This document shows positions 16,784-28,426 of a stretch of DNA of 64,000 bases, piece after piece (positions within the stretch are counted from its first letter, which is position 1; every line of letters starts with the position of its first letter). The notes beneath the pieces are model-generated. The model was not told where the DNA came from. It did no database searches and saw only the letters and a list, made by a program, of their open reading frames with translations. The stretch comes from Brucella pseudogrignonensis. GTDB lineage: Bacteria > Pseudomonadota > Alphaproteobacteria > Rhizobiales > Rhizobiaceae. The position numbers and the translations under genes were made by a program. Where the stretch lies: NCBI RefSeq assembly GCF_032190615.1, contig NZ_JAVLAT010000001.1, positions 186,001-250,000 of the forward strand, read 5' to 3'.

Positions 16784-18247
16784 TTATGCGTTCAGCACAC
16801 GACCATAGGCATCCAGAACACTTTCCTTCATCATTTCGGAAAGGGTCGGATGCGGGAAGACCGAATGCATCAGCTCTTCTTCAGTCGTTTCAAGATTCAT
16901 CGCAACGACGAAGCCCTGAATAAGCTCGGTGACTTCCGCGCCAACCATGTGTGCGCCGAGCAGCTGTCCGGTCTTCTTGTCAAAGATCGTTTTGACAAGA
17001 CCCTGATCTTCACCAAGCGCAATAGCCTTACCGTTTGCCGAGAAGGAATAACGACCGACACGAATGTCAAAGCCCTGTTCCTTCGCCTTAGCTTCAGTCA
17101 AACCAACGGACGCAACTTGCGGATTGCAATAGGTGCAGCCCGGGATCATGAGCTTATCGAGCGAATGGACATTCGGCAGACCGGCAATCTTTTCGACGCA
17201 GATCGTGCCTTCATGCTCGGCCTTATGAGCTAGCATTGGGGGACCGGCAACGTCGCCAATGGCGTAAATGCCTTCGACATTGGTCTTCCCATAGCCGTCG
17301 ATCACAACGCAACCACGATCAGTCTTCACACCGAGCGCTTCAAGACCGAGGTTTTCGATGTTGCCCTGAACGCCAACAGCCGAAATAAGACGATCAACGG
17401 TTAGCTTTTCAACCTTGCCGTCCTTGGTTTCGATATGAGCAGTGACAGAGTCTGCGCCCTTCTCAACCTTCGTAACCTTGGCTTCGGTGATGATCTTGAG
17501 GCCGAGCTTTTCCAGACGCTTGCGGGCGAAAGTGGAAATTTCCACATCTTCAACCGGCATGATGTTTGGCATCAGCTCAACAACCGTCACGTCAACGCCC
17601 ATGGCATTGTAGAAGGATGCAAATTCAATACCGATAGCACCGGAGCCCATGACAACCATCGACTTTGGAAGCGCCTGTGGAACCATGGCTTCGAAGTAGG
17701 TCCAGATCAGCTTGCCATCCGGCTCAATGCCCGGCAGCGAACGCGGACGTGCGCCGGTCGCAACGATCACATGCTTGGCCTTGTAGTTGCCCTCACCCAG
17801 AACACCCTTCGGCACGGGATTTTGCGGCAGCATTGGCTGCTTCGACGATTTACCGACAGAAATCTCCGCAGGCGTATTGCCGGAAGCGCCCTTAACGAGC
17901 TTGGCTTCGCCCCAGATCACGTCGATCTTGTTCTTCTTCATCAGGTAGGCAACGCCGCCATTTAGCCGTGCCGACACACCACGCGAACGCGCAACAACCG
18001 CATCCACATCAGCACTGATCGAGCCTTCAAGCTTGAGGCCGTAATCCTTGGCATGTTCGCCGAGATGCAGGACTTCCGCAGAACGCAACAGCGCTTTAGT
18101 CGGAATGCAGCCCCAGTTGAGACAAATGCCACCCAGATGCTCACGCTCGACAATCGCAGTCTTGAGGCCAAGCTGCGCTGCGCGGATAGCGGTGACATAA
18201 CCGCCCGGTCCCGATCCGATGATAATAACGTCGTAGATGTCGGCCAT
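16784..18247 (-). CDS. lpdA: LpdA, dihydrolipoyl dehydrogenase (E3 of pyruvate dehydrogenase)
   Basis: Flavoprotein that reoxidises the dihydrolipoyl groups of the complex with NAD+. It has the N-terminal FAD motif IIIGSGPGGYVTAIRAAQLG, the redox disulfide CLNWGC in GGICLNWGCIPTKALLRS, the NAD motif MGSGAIGIEFASFY and the C-terminal His-Glu pair in FPHPTLSEMM. At 487 residues it is slightly longer than the roughly 470 usual for the family: an insertion of about 25 residues (ASGNTPAEISVGKSSKQP region, near 122-150) precedes VIVATGARPRS. No lipoyl domain is fused at its N terminus. It follows pdhC on the same strand, across a 145-base gap with two hairpins, which may set its level apart from E1 and E2. 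Confidence 0.97.
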   Translation of the reverse strand: MADIYDVIIIGSGPGGYVTAIRAAQLGLKTAIVEREHLGGICLNWGCIPTKALLRSAEVLHLGEHAKDYGLKLEGSISADVDAVVARSRGVSARLNGGVAYLMKKNKIDVIWGEAKLVKGASGNTPAEISVGKSSKQPMLPQNPVPKGVLGEGNYKAKHVIVATGARPRSLPGIEPDGKLIWTYFEAMVPQALPKSMVVMGSGAIGIEFASFYNAMGVDVTVVELMPNIMPVEDVEISTFARKRLEKLGLKIITEAKVTKVEKGADSVTAHIETKDGKVEKLTVDRLISAVGVQGNIENLGLEALGVKTDRGCVVIDGYGKTNVEGIYAIGDVAGPPMLAHKAEHEGTICVEKIAGLPNVHSLDKLMIPGCTYCNPQVASVGLTEAKAKEQGFDIRVGRYSFSANGKAIALGEDQGLVKTIFDKKTGQLLGAHMVGAEVTELIQGFVVAMNLETTEEELMHSVFPHPTLSEMMKESVLDAYGRVLNA

Positions 18248-18324
18248 AGTTTCCTGCCCTTAAAACATCGCAAATACGGGAAACGGCATCTTACGCAGTT
18301 TCTTGCGGCGCGCATTCCCGAATT

Positions 18325-18382
18325 GCCGACTTTCTGTCGGCTTACAAATAGGAAACGCCGCATGTGTTGTCCACACGCGGCG
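18325..18382 (-). terminator. Two tandem hairpins between pdhC and lpdA
   Basis: Just downstream of pdhC the minus strand can fold CGCCGC/GCGGCG (arms 356-361 and 377-382 within 18356-18382, with an inner GTGT/ACAC pair) followed by a short U-rich TTTCCT. A second perfect hairpin GCCGAC-tttct-GTCGGC lies at 18325-18341. They could partly terminate pdhABC transcription or protect the 3' end of the upstream message. Neither has a long U tract. Confidence 0.5.
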
Positions 18383-18392
18383 TATAACCATA

Positions 18393-19754
18393 TCAGACTA
18401 GCATACCCATCGGGTTTTCGATGTGACGCTTGAAGGCCTGTGCAAGTTCAGCAGCCAGCGCACCATCGACCGCACGGTGATCGGTGGAAAGCGTGACAGA
18501 CATTACTGTCGCAACCTTCACTTCACCGTTCTTGACCACCGCGCGCTGTTCACCCGCACCAATTGCGAAGATCGTCGCATGTGGCGGGTTGATGATCGCA
18601 GCAAAGTCCTTCACGCCGAACATGCCGAGGTTGGACACAGAGGTCGAACCACCCTGATATTCATCAGGCTTCAGCTTGCGATCACGCGCACGCTTGGCAA
18701 GGTCCTTCATCTCATTGGAGATGGCGGACAGCGTTTTGGATTCCGACTGACGCACGATTGGCGTAATCAGACCGCCGGGGATCGACACAGCAACGCCGAC
18801 ATCCGCACGCTTATGCTTGATCATGCCGCCTTCAGTCCAGGAGACATTGGCTTCAGGAATGTCACGCAGCGCAAGAGCCACAGCCTTGATCACCAGATCG
18901 TTGACAGAAAGCTTGTAGGCCGGAACCTCGCCCTTCTCTGTCTTTGCCAGTGGTGCAGCCGAATTGATCTGCGAGCGCAAAGCCAGAAGCGCATCGAGTT
19001 CGCAATCGATCGTCAGATAGAAATGCGGAACAGTCTGCTTCGATTCAACCAGACGGCGGGCAATGGTCTTGCGCATACCGTCGTGAGGAACGATTTCGTA
19101 TGTGCCTTCTTCAAAGAGCTTGAGAATGGCATCATCCGACTGAGGTTTTGGAGCCGATGCAGCTGCCTGTGGTGCAGCAGATGCAGCTTTTGTGCCGCCC
19201 GACTTGATTGCAGCTTCAACGTCACGCTGAACAACACGGCCATGAGGACCAGTGCCTTTAACAGCGGAAACATCAACGCCTGCATCCTTTGCGATACGAC
19301 GAGCAAGCGGCGATGCGAAAACGCGATCTCCCTTGTTTTCGGCGCCACTATTAATAGCAGGAGCAGCCGCTGGGGCTTCAGCTTTTGCAGGAGCCGGGGC
19401 TGCTGCGGGTGCAGCTTCCTTCTTTGGCTCTTCCTTAGGCGTTTCAGCCTTAGCTTCCGCCTTTGATGCAGGAGCGGCATCGCCGCCTTTGGCTGCTTCT
19501 GCAACATCCTCGCCGTCTTCGGCGAGGATTGCAATCAGCGCGTTGACCTTCACGCCTTCGGTCCCGGCAGGAACGACCAGCTTGGCAACAACACCTTCAT
19601 CGACAGCTTCGACTTCCATCGTCGCTTTGTCAGTTTCGATCTCAGCGATCACATCGCCGGACGTAACCTTGTCGCCTTCTTTAACCAGCCACTTGGAAAG
19701 ATTGCCTTCTTCCATGGTTGGTGAAAGTGCTGGCATGGTGATTTTAATCGGCAT
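18393..19754 (-). CDS. pdhC: PdhC, dihydrolipoyllysine acetyltransferase (E2 of pyruvate dehydrogenase)
   Basis: Core subunit that carries acetyl groups on lipoyl-lysine and passes them to CoA. Domains in order: lipoyl domain (1-80) with acceptor Lys43 in ETDKATM; an Ala/Pro/Lys-rich flexible linker; peripheral-subunit-binding domain near 146-183 ([20 protein letters not shown]); catalytic domain from about 220 to the end with the active-site motif DHRAVDG. 453 residues, with one lipoyl domain. The start ATG at 19754 has GAGGAGG about 9 bases upstream, overlapping the end of pdhB, only 13 bases away, so the genes are co-translated. The lipoyl domain is nearly the same as that of PdhB, also at the DNA level. 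Confidence 0.98.
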   Translation of the reverse strand: MPIKITMPALSPTMEEGNLSKWLVKEGDKVTSGDVIAEIETDKATMEVEAVDEGVVAKLVVPAGTEGVKVNALIAILAEDGEDVAEAAKGGDAAPASKAEAKAETPKEEPKKEAAPAAAPAPAKAEAPAAAPAINSGAENKGDRVFASPLARRIAKDAGVDVSAVKGTGPHGRVVQRDVEAAIKSGGTKAASAAPQAAASAPKPQSDDAILKLFEEGTYEIVPHDGMRKTIARRLVESKQTVPHFYLTIDCELDALLALRSQINSAAPLAKTEKGEVPAYKLSVNDLVIKAVALALRDIPEANVSWTEGGMIKHKRADVGVAVSIPGGLITPIVRQSESKTLSAISNEMKDLAKRARDRKLKPDEYQGGSTSVSNLGMFGVKDFAAIINPPHATIFAIGAGEQRAVVKNGEVKVATVMSVTLSTDHRAVDGALAAELAQAFKRHIENPMGMLV

Positions 19755-19767
19755 GTCCAGTACCTCC

Positions 19768-21156
19768 TCAGGCGGTGTAGGTCACGGCTTTCACCGCTTC
19801 CACCACTTCAGCTACAGTCGGCAGAGCCAGCTTTTCGAGGTTGGCCGCATATGGCATCGGAACGTCCTTGCCAGCGATCGTCAGGATCGGCGCATCGAGA
19901 TAATCGAAAGCCTGCTGCATGACGCGGGTAGCAATTTCAGTACCAACGGAAGACTGTGGGTAGCCTTCTTCAACGGTCACGAGACGACCGGTCTTCTTGA
20001 CCGATTCAACGACCGTTGGAATATCCATTGGACGGATGGTGCGCAGATCGATGATTTCAACATCAATGCCCTGTGCAGCAAGTTCTTCCGCAGCCTTGAC
20101 CGCATAGGTCATGCCGATACCGAACGAAACGATGGTCGCGTCCTTGCCCTGCTTGTGAATGCGGGCCTTGCCGATTGGCAGAACGAAATCGTCAAGCTTC
20201 GGCACATCGAAATGATGACCATAGAGAATTTCGTTTTCAAGGAAGATGACCGGATTTGGATCGCGGATAGCAGCCTTGAGAAGACCCTTCGCATCAGCAG
20301 CCGAGTAAGGCATGACCACCTTGAGGCCAGGGATCTGGCTGTACCATGCGGCATAGCACTGGGAGTGCTGAGCAGCAACGCGAGCAGCAGCGCCCGAAGG
20401 ACCACGGAACACCATCGGCGCACCCATCTGGCCACCCGACATATAAAGCGTCTTCGCAGCCGAATTGATAATCTGGTCAATCGCCTGCATGGCGAAGTTG
20501 AAGGTCATGAATTCGACGATTGGCTTAAGACCAGCCATAGCGGCACCAACACCAACACCAGCAAAGCCATGCTCGGTGATCGGGGTGTCGACAACGCGGC
20601 GCGGGCCGAATTCATCCAAAAGACCCTGCGTGATCTTGTAAGCGCCCTGATATTCGGCAACTTCTTCACCCATGATGAAGACATTGTCGTCGCGACGCAT
20701 TTCTTCAGCCATAGCGTCGCGCAGTGCTTCACGCACAGTCATCGAAACCATTTCTGTACCGGCTGGAATGTCTGGATCGGAAGCGACTTCAACTTTCGGA
20801 GCAGCAGGCACGCTGTCGGCCTTCTTTTCTTCAGCCTTTGGCGCTTCTTTCGCTTCTTCTTTCGGTGCTTCTGCTTTTGCAGCAGTAGCTGAACCGATGT
20901 CAGACGCGCTTTCGCCGTCACCGAGCAGGATTGCGATTGGCGTATTCACTTTTACGCCTTCCGAACCTTCTTCGATCAAAAGTTTGCCGATTGTGCCTTC
21001 ATCGACGGCTTCAACTTCCATCGTCGCCTTATCGGTTTCGATTTCAGCGATCACGTCACCGGACGTAACCTTGTCGCCTTCTTTTTTAAGCCACTTGGAC
21101 AGTTTGCCTTCTTCCATCGTCGGGGAAAGGGCAGGCATGAGAATTTCTACGGGCAT
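19768..21156 (-). CDS. pdhB: PdhB, pyruvate dehydrogenase E1 beta subunit with N-terminal lipoyl domain
   Basis: Beta subunit of the thiamine-diphosphate E1 component, which decarboxylates pyruvate. Residues 1-80 form a complete lipoyl domain (Lys43 in ETDKATM), then an Ala/Glu/Lys-rich linker of about 50 residues, then the E1-beta transketolase-like domain from about 138 ([36 protein letters not shown]) and the C-terminal domain with [15 protein letters not shown]. At 462 residues it is about 130 longer than an E1-beta without the fusion. Such a fusion is known from rhizobia and Brucella and gives the complex additional swinging arms. It begins 18 bases after pdhA, with GGAAAGG as ribosome site, and precedes pdhC by 13 bases. 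Confidence 0.98.
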   Translation of the reverse strand: MPVEILMPALSPTMEEGKLSKWLKKEGDKVTSGDVIAEIETDKATMEVEAVDEGTIGKLLIEEGSEGVKVNTPIAILLGDGESASDIGSATAAKAEAPKEEAKEAPKAEEKKADSVPAAPKVEVASDPDIPAGTEMVSMTVREALRDAMAEEMRRDDNVFIMGEEVAEYQGAYKITQGLLDEFGPRRVVDTPITEHGFAGVGVGAAMAGLKPIVEFMTFNFAMQAIDQIINSAAKTLYMSGGQMGAPMVFRGPSGAAARVAAQHSQCYAAWYSQIPGLKVVMPYSAADAKGLLKAAIRDPNPVIFLENEILYGHHFDVPKLDDFVLPIGKARIHKQGKDATIVSFGIGMTYAVKAAEELAAQGIDVEIIDLRTIRPMDIPTVVESVKKTGRLVTVEEGYPQSSVGTEIATRVMQQAFDYLDAPILTIAGKDVPMPYAANLEKLALPTVAEVVEAVKAVTYTA

Positions 21157-21174
21157 GACAATACCTTTCCTGAA

Positions 21175-22215
21175 TTAGAGCAGAATATCCGTGTAAAGCT
21201 CGGAAACATCCGGCTCAGGATCGTTTTGAGCGAATTCGGCAGAATCAGCGACGATGTCGCGAACTTCCTTGTCGATTTCTTTCAGCTCTTCTTCAGTGGC
21301 CCAGTTATTTTCGATCAAGCGCAGTTTGACCTGCTCAATCGGGTCGTGCTCGGAGCGCATTTTTTGCACTTCGTCCTTCGAGCGATACTTCGCAGGATCG
21401 GACATGGAGTGTCCCCGATAGCGATAGGTTTCCATTTCAAGAATCAATGGACCCTTACCCGAACGCGCCCAATCGGCAGCAAATTCAGCAGCAGCCGCTA
21501 CAGCACGAACATCCATGCCGTCGACCTTGATGCCCGGTACGTTGAACGAAACGCCGCGCTTGGAGAAATCTGTTTCAGCGGAAGAACGCGAAACCGATGT
21601 ACCCATTGCATAGCGGTTGTTTTCGATCACATAGATCACCGGCAGCTTCCATAGCGACGCCATGTTGAAGGCTTCATAGACCTGGCCCTGATTGGCAGCG
21701 CCATCGCCGAAATAGGTAACAGAGATATTATCATTGCCGCGATACTTGTTTGCAAAGGCAAGACCAGTGCCAAGAGGAACCTGAGCGCCGACGATACCAT
21801 GACCGCCGTAAAAGCCCTTTTCCTTCGAGAACATGTGCATGGAGCCGCCCTTGCCCTTGGAGTAACCTCCACGGCGGCCGGTCAGCTCGGCCATAACGCC
21901 ACGTGCTTCCATGCCGGTTGCCAGCATGTGACCATGGTCACGATAGGAGGTGATGATCTGATCACCTTCCTTGAGCGCTGTCTGCATACCGACGACAACG
22001 GCTTCTTGACCGATATAAAGGTGACAGAAGCCACCGATGAAACCCATACCGTAAAGCTGTCCGGCCTTTTCTTCGAAACGGCGGATCAAAAGCATTTCAC
22101 GGTAAGCACTCAGTTCCTGCTCTTTATTAAACTTTGCAGGCGCTGGCGTCTTGGGGGTGGTGACAGAAGACGTCTGCGTTTTTCCAGCAGGCGCCTTATT
22201 AGCCCTCGGTGCCAT
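21175..22215 (-). CDS. pdhA: PdhA, pyruvate dehydrogenase E1 alpha subunit
   Basis: Alpha subunit of E1; with PdhB it binds thiamine diphosphate and magnesium at the subunit interface. The ThDP motif begins GDGAANQGQVYEAFNMAS and ends with ENN, and YRYRGHSMSDPAKYRSKDEV corresponds to the regulatory loop of the family. The first 30 residues (APRANKAPAGKTQ) are Ala/Pro/Lys-rich and probably flexible. I chose ATG 22215, giving 346 residues, because GGGAGCGAG lies just upstream; the frame is open 30 codons further but without support. It is the first gene of pdhABC. The 237-base spacer after ftsB probably contains the operon promoter. The enzyme links glycolysis (eno, tpiA nearby) with the citric acid cycle (gltA). 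Confidence 0.98.
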   Translation of the reverse strand: MAPRANKAPAGKTQTSSVTTPKTPAPAKFNKEQELSAYREMLLIRRFEEKAGQLYGMGFIGGFCHLYIGQEAVVVGMQTALKEGDQIITSYRDHGHMLATGMEARGVMAELTGRRGGYSKGKGGSMHMFSKEKGFYGGHGIVGAQVPLGTGLAFANKYRGNDNISVTYFGDGAANQGQVYEAFNMASLWKLPVIYVIENNRYAMGTSVSRSSAETDFSKRGVSFNVPGIKVDGMDVRAVAAAAEFAADWARSGKGPLILEMETYRYRGHSMSDPAKYRSKDEVQKMRSEHDPIEQVKLRLIENNWATEEELKEIDKEVRDIVADSAEFAQNDPEPDVSELYTDILL

Positions 22216-22437
22216 ATCTCGCTCCCTATAGCATAAACCCAAAATCAGAGGTGATTTTGAAAGCAACATGCGACGATTCAAATTATCAGAGCACCTTTCA
22301 CGCACACGAAGGACGCGCGGCGCTCTACGATTGTCGTTCTATTGTGACGTTATACGGGCAATTTACAAGATACAATATGCACGCAAAGCATAGCTGCTAT
22401 GCCGCCAAGCCTTTAAAAACATATCACAAAAAGACAA

Positions 22438-22458
22438 TTAACCTGAATTTGGTTAATT
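22438..22458 (-). terminator. AT-rich terminator-like hairpin at the end of ftsB
   Basis: An 8-bp stem (AATTAACC and GGTTAATT, 7-base loop) overlaps the ftsB stop codon. On the minus strand it is followed by GTCTTTTTG, a U-rich tract. It probably separates ftsB from the pdhABC operon. Confidence 0.55.
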
Positions 22459-22782
22459 AGACCGATCTTCGCGAGAAATGATTATTGTCATTTCATCGGA
22501 ATGGGAGAGATTAAGCGCTCTGCGAGCCTGCTCGTCAAGCATGTCCTTTTCAATCGAACCATCGCGCAGAAGCGTGACTCGCTTCTCAAGTGCAGCTCTG
22601 TCGGCAGTCACTTGTGCAAGCTGTTCGGTCAGCAGGCTTTTCTGCTGTTCCAGCTGGAGACGCGAATAAAGACCAAATTCGCCATGATAGGCGTGAAAAC
22701 CAAAATAGCTCAGAAACGCAGCTGTCAAAACAGGCAGCACAAAACGGCCACGAATAGATTTACGTTTCTGCTTGGTCCACAT
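22453..22782 (-). CDS. ftsB: FtsB/DivIC-type septum formation initiator
   Basis: Small bitopic division protein that bridges FtsL and FtsQ in the divisome. The 109-residue product has a short basic cytoplasmic N terminus (MWTKQKRKSIRGR), one membrane span near 14-33 and a periplasmic coiled coil rich in Leu, Glu and Gln (LEQQKSLLTEQLAQVTADRA), then LLRDGSIEKDMLDEQARRAL, typical of the septum initiator family. ATG 22782 is preferred over the GTG seven codons upstream because GGAAGG lies before it. Position between eno and pdhA is classical in alphaproteobacteria, although here two additional genes lie between eno and ftsB. Identification rests on length, topology and position, since the family is poorly conserved. 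Confidence 0.9.
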   Translation of the reverse strand: MWTKQKRKSIRGRFVLPVLTAAFLSYFGFHAYHGEFGLYSRLQLEQQKSLLTEQLAQVTADRAALEKRVTLLRDGSIEKDMLDEQARRALNLSHSDEMTIIISREDRSN

Positions 22783-22992
22783 TTCGGCTTCCTTCCCGGA
22801 CACTCACGAGGGCTTCGATACTAATTTGAAGCCGTCAATCCGATTTCCACCATAAAACATAATTCTGCTTAACAGAGCTTTACCGCAACGCGATGACAGA
22901 GGGGCCAGCGTCAGTTTTTTTGAAGCCCTTGGCTCAGCGTGAGATAGGAATGGCGACAAGAGCCGCCATCCCATCAATAAATACTGGGCAAG

Positions 22993-23346
22993 CTACACAT
23001 CAACAATCGTTGAAAAACCGCCCATAATCATGCGTTTACCGTCAAAAGGCATGGTTTCACCCATGTGCTTCATGCGTGGATCGCTCATCATTTTCTCATT
23101 GGCTGCATCACGCGTTGCTTTGTCGGGATATTCAAACCACGAGAAGACCACCTCTTCATCGTCTTTGGCCTGAACCGCACGACGAAAGTCCGTGACCTTG
23201 CCATCGGGCACGTCATCGCCCCAGGCTTCGACCATACGCGTTACGCCAAACTCTTTGAACAATTCCGCAGCTTTAGCGGCATGTTGCCGATAAACGTCTT
23301 TATTGGCCTTCGGAACAGCTAAAACAAATCCTTCTATGTAAGCCAT
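22993..23346 (-). CDS. DUF1428 family protein (YbaA-like)
   Basis: A 117-residue cytosolic protein of the DUF1428 (YbaA-like) family, of unknown function, with a ferredoxin-like dimeric alpha-beta barrel expected. Features seen: MAYIEGFVLAVPKANKDVYR, AAELFKEFGVTRMVEAWGDD, VVFSWFEYPDKATRDAAN and the terminal MPFDGKRMIMGGFSTIVD. Some databases mislabel the family as a 4.5S RNA protein; nothing here supports this. ATG at 23346 with GGGAGA upstream. It lies between ftsB and a divergent DUF2165 gene, breaking the usual eno-ftsB adjacency, so it was probably gained as part of a small insertion. Confidence 0.9.
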   Translation of the reverse strand: MAYIEGFVLAVPKANKDVYRQHAAKAAELFKEFGVTRMVEAWGDDVPDGKVTDFRRAVQAKDDEEVVFSWFEYPDKATRDAANEKMMSDPRMKHMGETMPFDGKRMIMGGFSTIVDV

Positions 23347-23562
23347 TTTTCTCTCCCAATTGTTTGCCCTCCACCAAGTGATGATATTTTTCTTATTATT
23401 CGCCTGAGCTCAGGAAATTAGAAATAGGTTGCGAGCGAGCGAAAGCAATAGCGCATCAGACTCTCACCAATATTCAAAATGGCCAACTTATATTTTAAAT
23501 AAAAATCAACAATAATTCAGTAAAAATGGAATATTTATAATAACTACATAGGTCCATAAATT
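23347..23562. promoter_or_regulatory. AT-rich divergent intergenic region between DUF1428 and DUF2165 genes
   Basis: This 216-base gap separates divergent genes and is strikingly AT-rich, particularly 23475-23562, unlike most spacers in the window. It should contain promoters for both genes. No clear Shine-Dalgarno sequence precedes the DUF2165 start. The composition fits recently acquired DNA. Confidence 0.5.
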
Positions 23563-24075
23563 ATGAATGAGAAAATAGTAAAAAGAATAGCATGCATTGT
23601 TATGGCATTATTCCCTACTTTATGGGGTTTATTCAGTTTGTTGAATAATACTGCCGATTTCTCAGGCACTGCTCAACATGCGGTCTCACCGCTTTTGTCA
23701 ATGACTGACACATACGGAAACCCGGCTTTAACCTGGCGCGCTATTACAGCAAGTTGGGCCCCTTACGTCGGACTTGCTGGAATCACAGCGATGGAAACAC
23801 TGGCAGGTATCCTCGCCACAATCGGCGTTATCAAGATGATCACAAACATTGGAAAAGACTACACCGCTTTCGCAAACGGCAAAGCATGGGCGATGCTCGG
23901 AGGCCTGTGCGCTATCGCAGTCTGGGGGCTTGGCTTCATGGTCGTTGCAGGTGATTGGTTCATGGCGTGGCAAGCCAAGGAAAATCCGCTCAATACCCAA
24001 CTAGGGGCGCTATTATATGCTCTACCGAGCATGATGGCCGTTGTGATTATGATGCTTCACAAAGAGGAAGCATGA
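23563..24075 (+). CDS. DUF2165 family small integral membrane protein
   Basis: 170-residue protein with four predicted membrane spans (about residues 8-28, 68-90, 108-130 and 142-162), matching DUF2165, a family of small integral membrane proteins without known function. Seen motifs: a polar, possibly periplasmic segment NTADFSGTAQHAVSPLLSM between spans one and two, and ITASWAPYVGLAGITAMETL at the second span. The first codons are AT-rich and no good ribosome site lies before ATG 23563. It points away from DUF1428 and towards eno; a strong shared hairpin terminator follows. The AT-rich surroundings and its absence from the gene order I remember for this locus suggest horizontal gain. Confidence 0.87.
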   Translation: MNEKIVKRIACIVMALFPTLWGLFSLLNNTADFSGTAQHAVSPLLSMTDTYGNPALTWRAITASWAPYVGLAGITAMETLAGILATIGVIKMITNIGKDYTAFANGKAWAMLGGLCAIAVWGLGFMVVAGDWFMAWQAKENPLNTQLGALLYALPSMMAVVIMMLHKEEA

Positions 24076-24087
24076 AAGCAATAAAAA

Positions 24088-24109
24088 ACGGCGGCCTTTG
24101 AGCCGCCGT
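24088..24109. terminator. Bidirectional terminator between the DUF2165 gene and eno
   Basis: Perfect 8-bp stem ACGGCGGC/GCCGCCGT with a 6-base loop (ctttga). An A run precedes it and T-rich sequence follows, so it can stop transcription from both convergent genes. Confidence 0.88.
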
Positions 24110-24137
24110 CTTTCATTTAACTAACCACTAAGAGGTC

Positions 24138-25487
<1,350 letters not shown>

Positions 25488-25544
25488 TCATTACAGACAT
25501 TTAAGGCGGAGGAAAATCCCCCGCCTGTGAATTCTTGATGAATT

Positions 25545-26378
25545 TTAAATCGATTTAGCAATCTTGTCGAATGCCATGAGCTTCTCAAGCAGTGCAGGCA
25601 TTTTATCGATAGGCACCATGTTCGGGCCATCGGACGGTGCATTGTCAGGATCCTGATGGGTTTCAATGAACACACCAGCCACACCAACAGCCACAGCAGC
25701 GCTTGCAAGCGTTTCAACAAACTCACGCTGACCACCTGAAGAGCCACCCTGCCCGCCCGGCTGCTGCACAGAGTGAGTCGCATCAAAAATCACTGGCGAG
25801 CCAAAACCAGCCATGATCGGCAGCGAACGCATGTCGGACACCAGCGTATTGTAGCCAAAGGATGCACCGCGCTCGGTAGCCATGACATTTGGATTGCCAT
25901 TTTCGGTGATCTTCGCCAGCACGTTCTTCATATCCCAAGGTGCCAGAAACTGGCCCTTCTTCACGTTGATCGCGCGGCCAGTCTTGGCTGCCGCAACCAG
26001 AAGATCAGTCTGACGGCAAAGAAATGCCGGGATTTGCAGAACATCGACAACTTCAGCAACTTCCGCACACTGATGTTCATTGTGAATGTCTGTCAGCACC
26101 GGAAAGCCGTATTCTTTCTTAAGGTCCGAAAAGACCTCCAATGCCTTTTCCAGACCAATGCCGCGTTGTGCGCTCAGCGACGTGCGGTTGGCTTTGTCAA
26201 AGCTCGATTTGTAAACGAGGCCAACGCCAAGCTTGCTGGTGATTTCAACCAGACGGCCAGCCATCTCAAAAGCATGTTCACGCGTTTCCATCTGACAAGG
26301 CCCGGCAATCAATGCCAGCGGTGCAGTGTTGGAGAACGTTACATTGCCGATTTTTACAGCAGGATTGGCCGTCGTCAT
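25545..26378 (-). CDS. kdsA: KdsA, 3-deoxy-8-phosphooctulonate synthase
   Basis: Condenses phosphoenolpyruvate with arabinose 5-phosphate to Kdo 8-phosphate, a precursor of the inner core of lipopolysaccharide. The 277-residue protein has the DAHP/KDO8P synthase barrel with [75 protein letters not shown] and [17 protein letters not shown] near the C terminus, which holds substrate-binding residues. Length is normal. It lies between pyrG and eno on the same strand; enolase produces its PEP substrate and pyrG supplies the CTP later used to activate Kdo, so the cluster makes metabolic sense. Confidence 0.98.
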   Translation of the reverse strand: MTTANPAVKIGNVTFSNTAPLALIAGPCQMETREHAFEMAGRLVEITSKLGVGLVYKSSFDKANRTSLSAQRGIGLEKALEVFSDLKKEYGFPVLTDIHNEHQCAEVAEVVDVLQIPAFLCRQTDLLVAAAKTGRAINVKKGQFLAPWDMKNVLAKITENGNPNVMATERGASFGYNTLVSDMRSLPIMAGFGSPVIFDATHSVQQPGGQGGSSGGQREFVETLASAAVAVGVAGVFIETHQDPDNAPSDGPNMVPIDKMPALLEKLMAFDKIAKSI

Positions 26379-26477
26379 GATTTGGAACCTTTAAATATTA
26401 CAAGTGCCTGAGAGGCACCTTATCTGGCGTGCGAATTGAACGAAAACAAGGCGCACAAATGAAACGCGCCCCAACAA

Positions 26478-26522
26478 GCATGTCTCCAAAAAGTGGGATC
26501 CGGTTTTTGGATAAAGACATGC
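26478..26522. repeat. 45-bp palindromic intergenic element
   Basis: Nested inverted repeat: outer arms GCATGTCT (26478-26485) and AGACATGC (26515-26522), inner arms CCAAAAA (26486-26492) and TTTTTGG (26504-26510), with a GTGGGATCCGG-like centre. This outline matches a dispersed palindromic element I recall from Brucella and rhizobial intergenic regions. It lies between pyrG and kdsA. Read as RNA it would form a long hairpin on either strand. Confidence 0.7.
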
Positions 26523-26555
26523 GAAAAACAAAGGCGTATCTCGCGTAAAGTAAAA

Positions 26556-26574
26556 CGCGCCCCAGAAGGGCGCG
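26556..26574 (-). terminator. Rho-independent terminator after pyrG
   Basis: 7-bp GC stem CGCGCCC/GGGCGCG with loop CAGAA (plus strand), followed on the minus strand by TTTTAC. It lies immediately downstream of the pyrG stop codon, and suggests that kdsA is at least partly transcribed from its own promoter. Confidence 0.75.
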
Positions 26575-26582
26575 TAAGAGCT

Positions 26583-28223
<1,641 letters not shown>

Positions 28224-28345
28224 TTAGACCCTTCTGATTGATTCCGCCACTAAAAAAATGGGAATCAATGTTTTTTCCATCAAAATCACGCCCGAACTGC
28301 ATTGCATGCGAGAAAATCAGACGCTTCCACCAAGTTCGTTCTGTT

Positions 28346-28371
28346 CATAACATATAACTTGAATTGTTATG
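28346..28371. promoter_or_regulatory. Inverted repeat upstream of pyrG
   Basis: CATAACA (28346-28352) and TGTTATG (28365-28371) are a perfect AT-rich inverted repeat, 12 bases apart, in the spacer that should contain the pyrG promoter. It could be an operator. I know of no regulator to assign. Confidence 0.3.
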
Positions 28372-28382
28372 TACGCACGAAA

Positions 28383-28407
28383 AAAGGCCGGGGAACCCCC
28401 GGCCTTT
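28383..28407 (-). terminator. Rho-independent terminator after the L,D-transpeptidase gene
   Basis: 11-bp stem AAAGGCCGGGG/CCCCGGCCTTT with a 3-base loop; read on the minus strand it ends in a T run (TTTTTTC). A strong intrinsic terminator just downstream of the stop codon at 28427. Confidence 0.9.
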
Positions 28408-28426
28408 CGGGTAGTTTATAAAAAAA

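Noticed and set aside
19252..20892. Long plus-strand open reading frame opposite pdhC and pdhB
   Set aside because: Antisense to two well-supported genes; composition is the mirror of Ala/Lys-rich coding sequence and the product is a Ser/Thr/Ala low-complexity shadow without family motifs.
22945..22975. Terminator between DUF1428 and ftsB genes
   Set aside because: A 6-bp stem ATGGCG/CGCCAT is present but no U tract follows, and it lies in a spacer between genes of the same direction without other support.
28346..28371. SOS box upstream of pyrG
   Set aside because: Several GTTC strings occur nearby but not at the 11-base periodicity required for GTTC-N7-GTTC.
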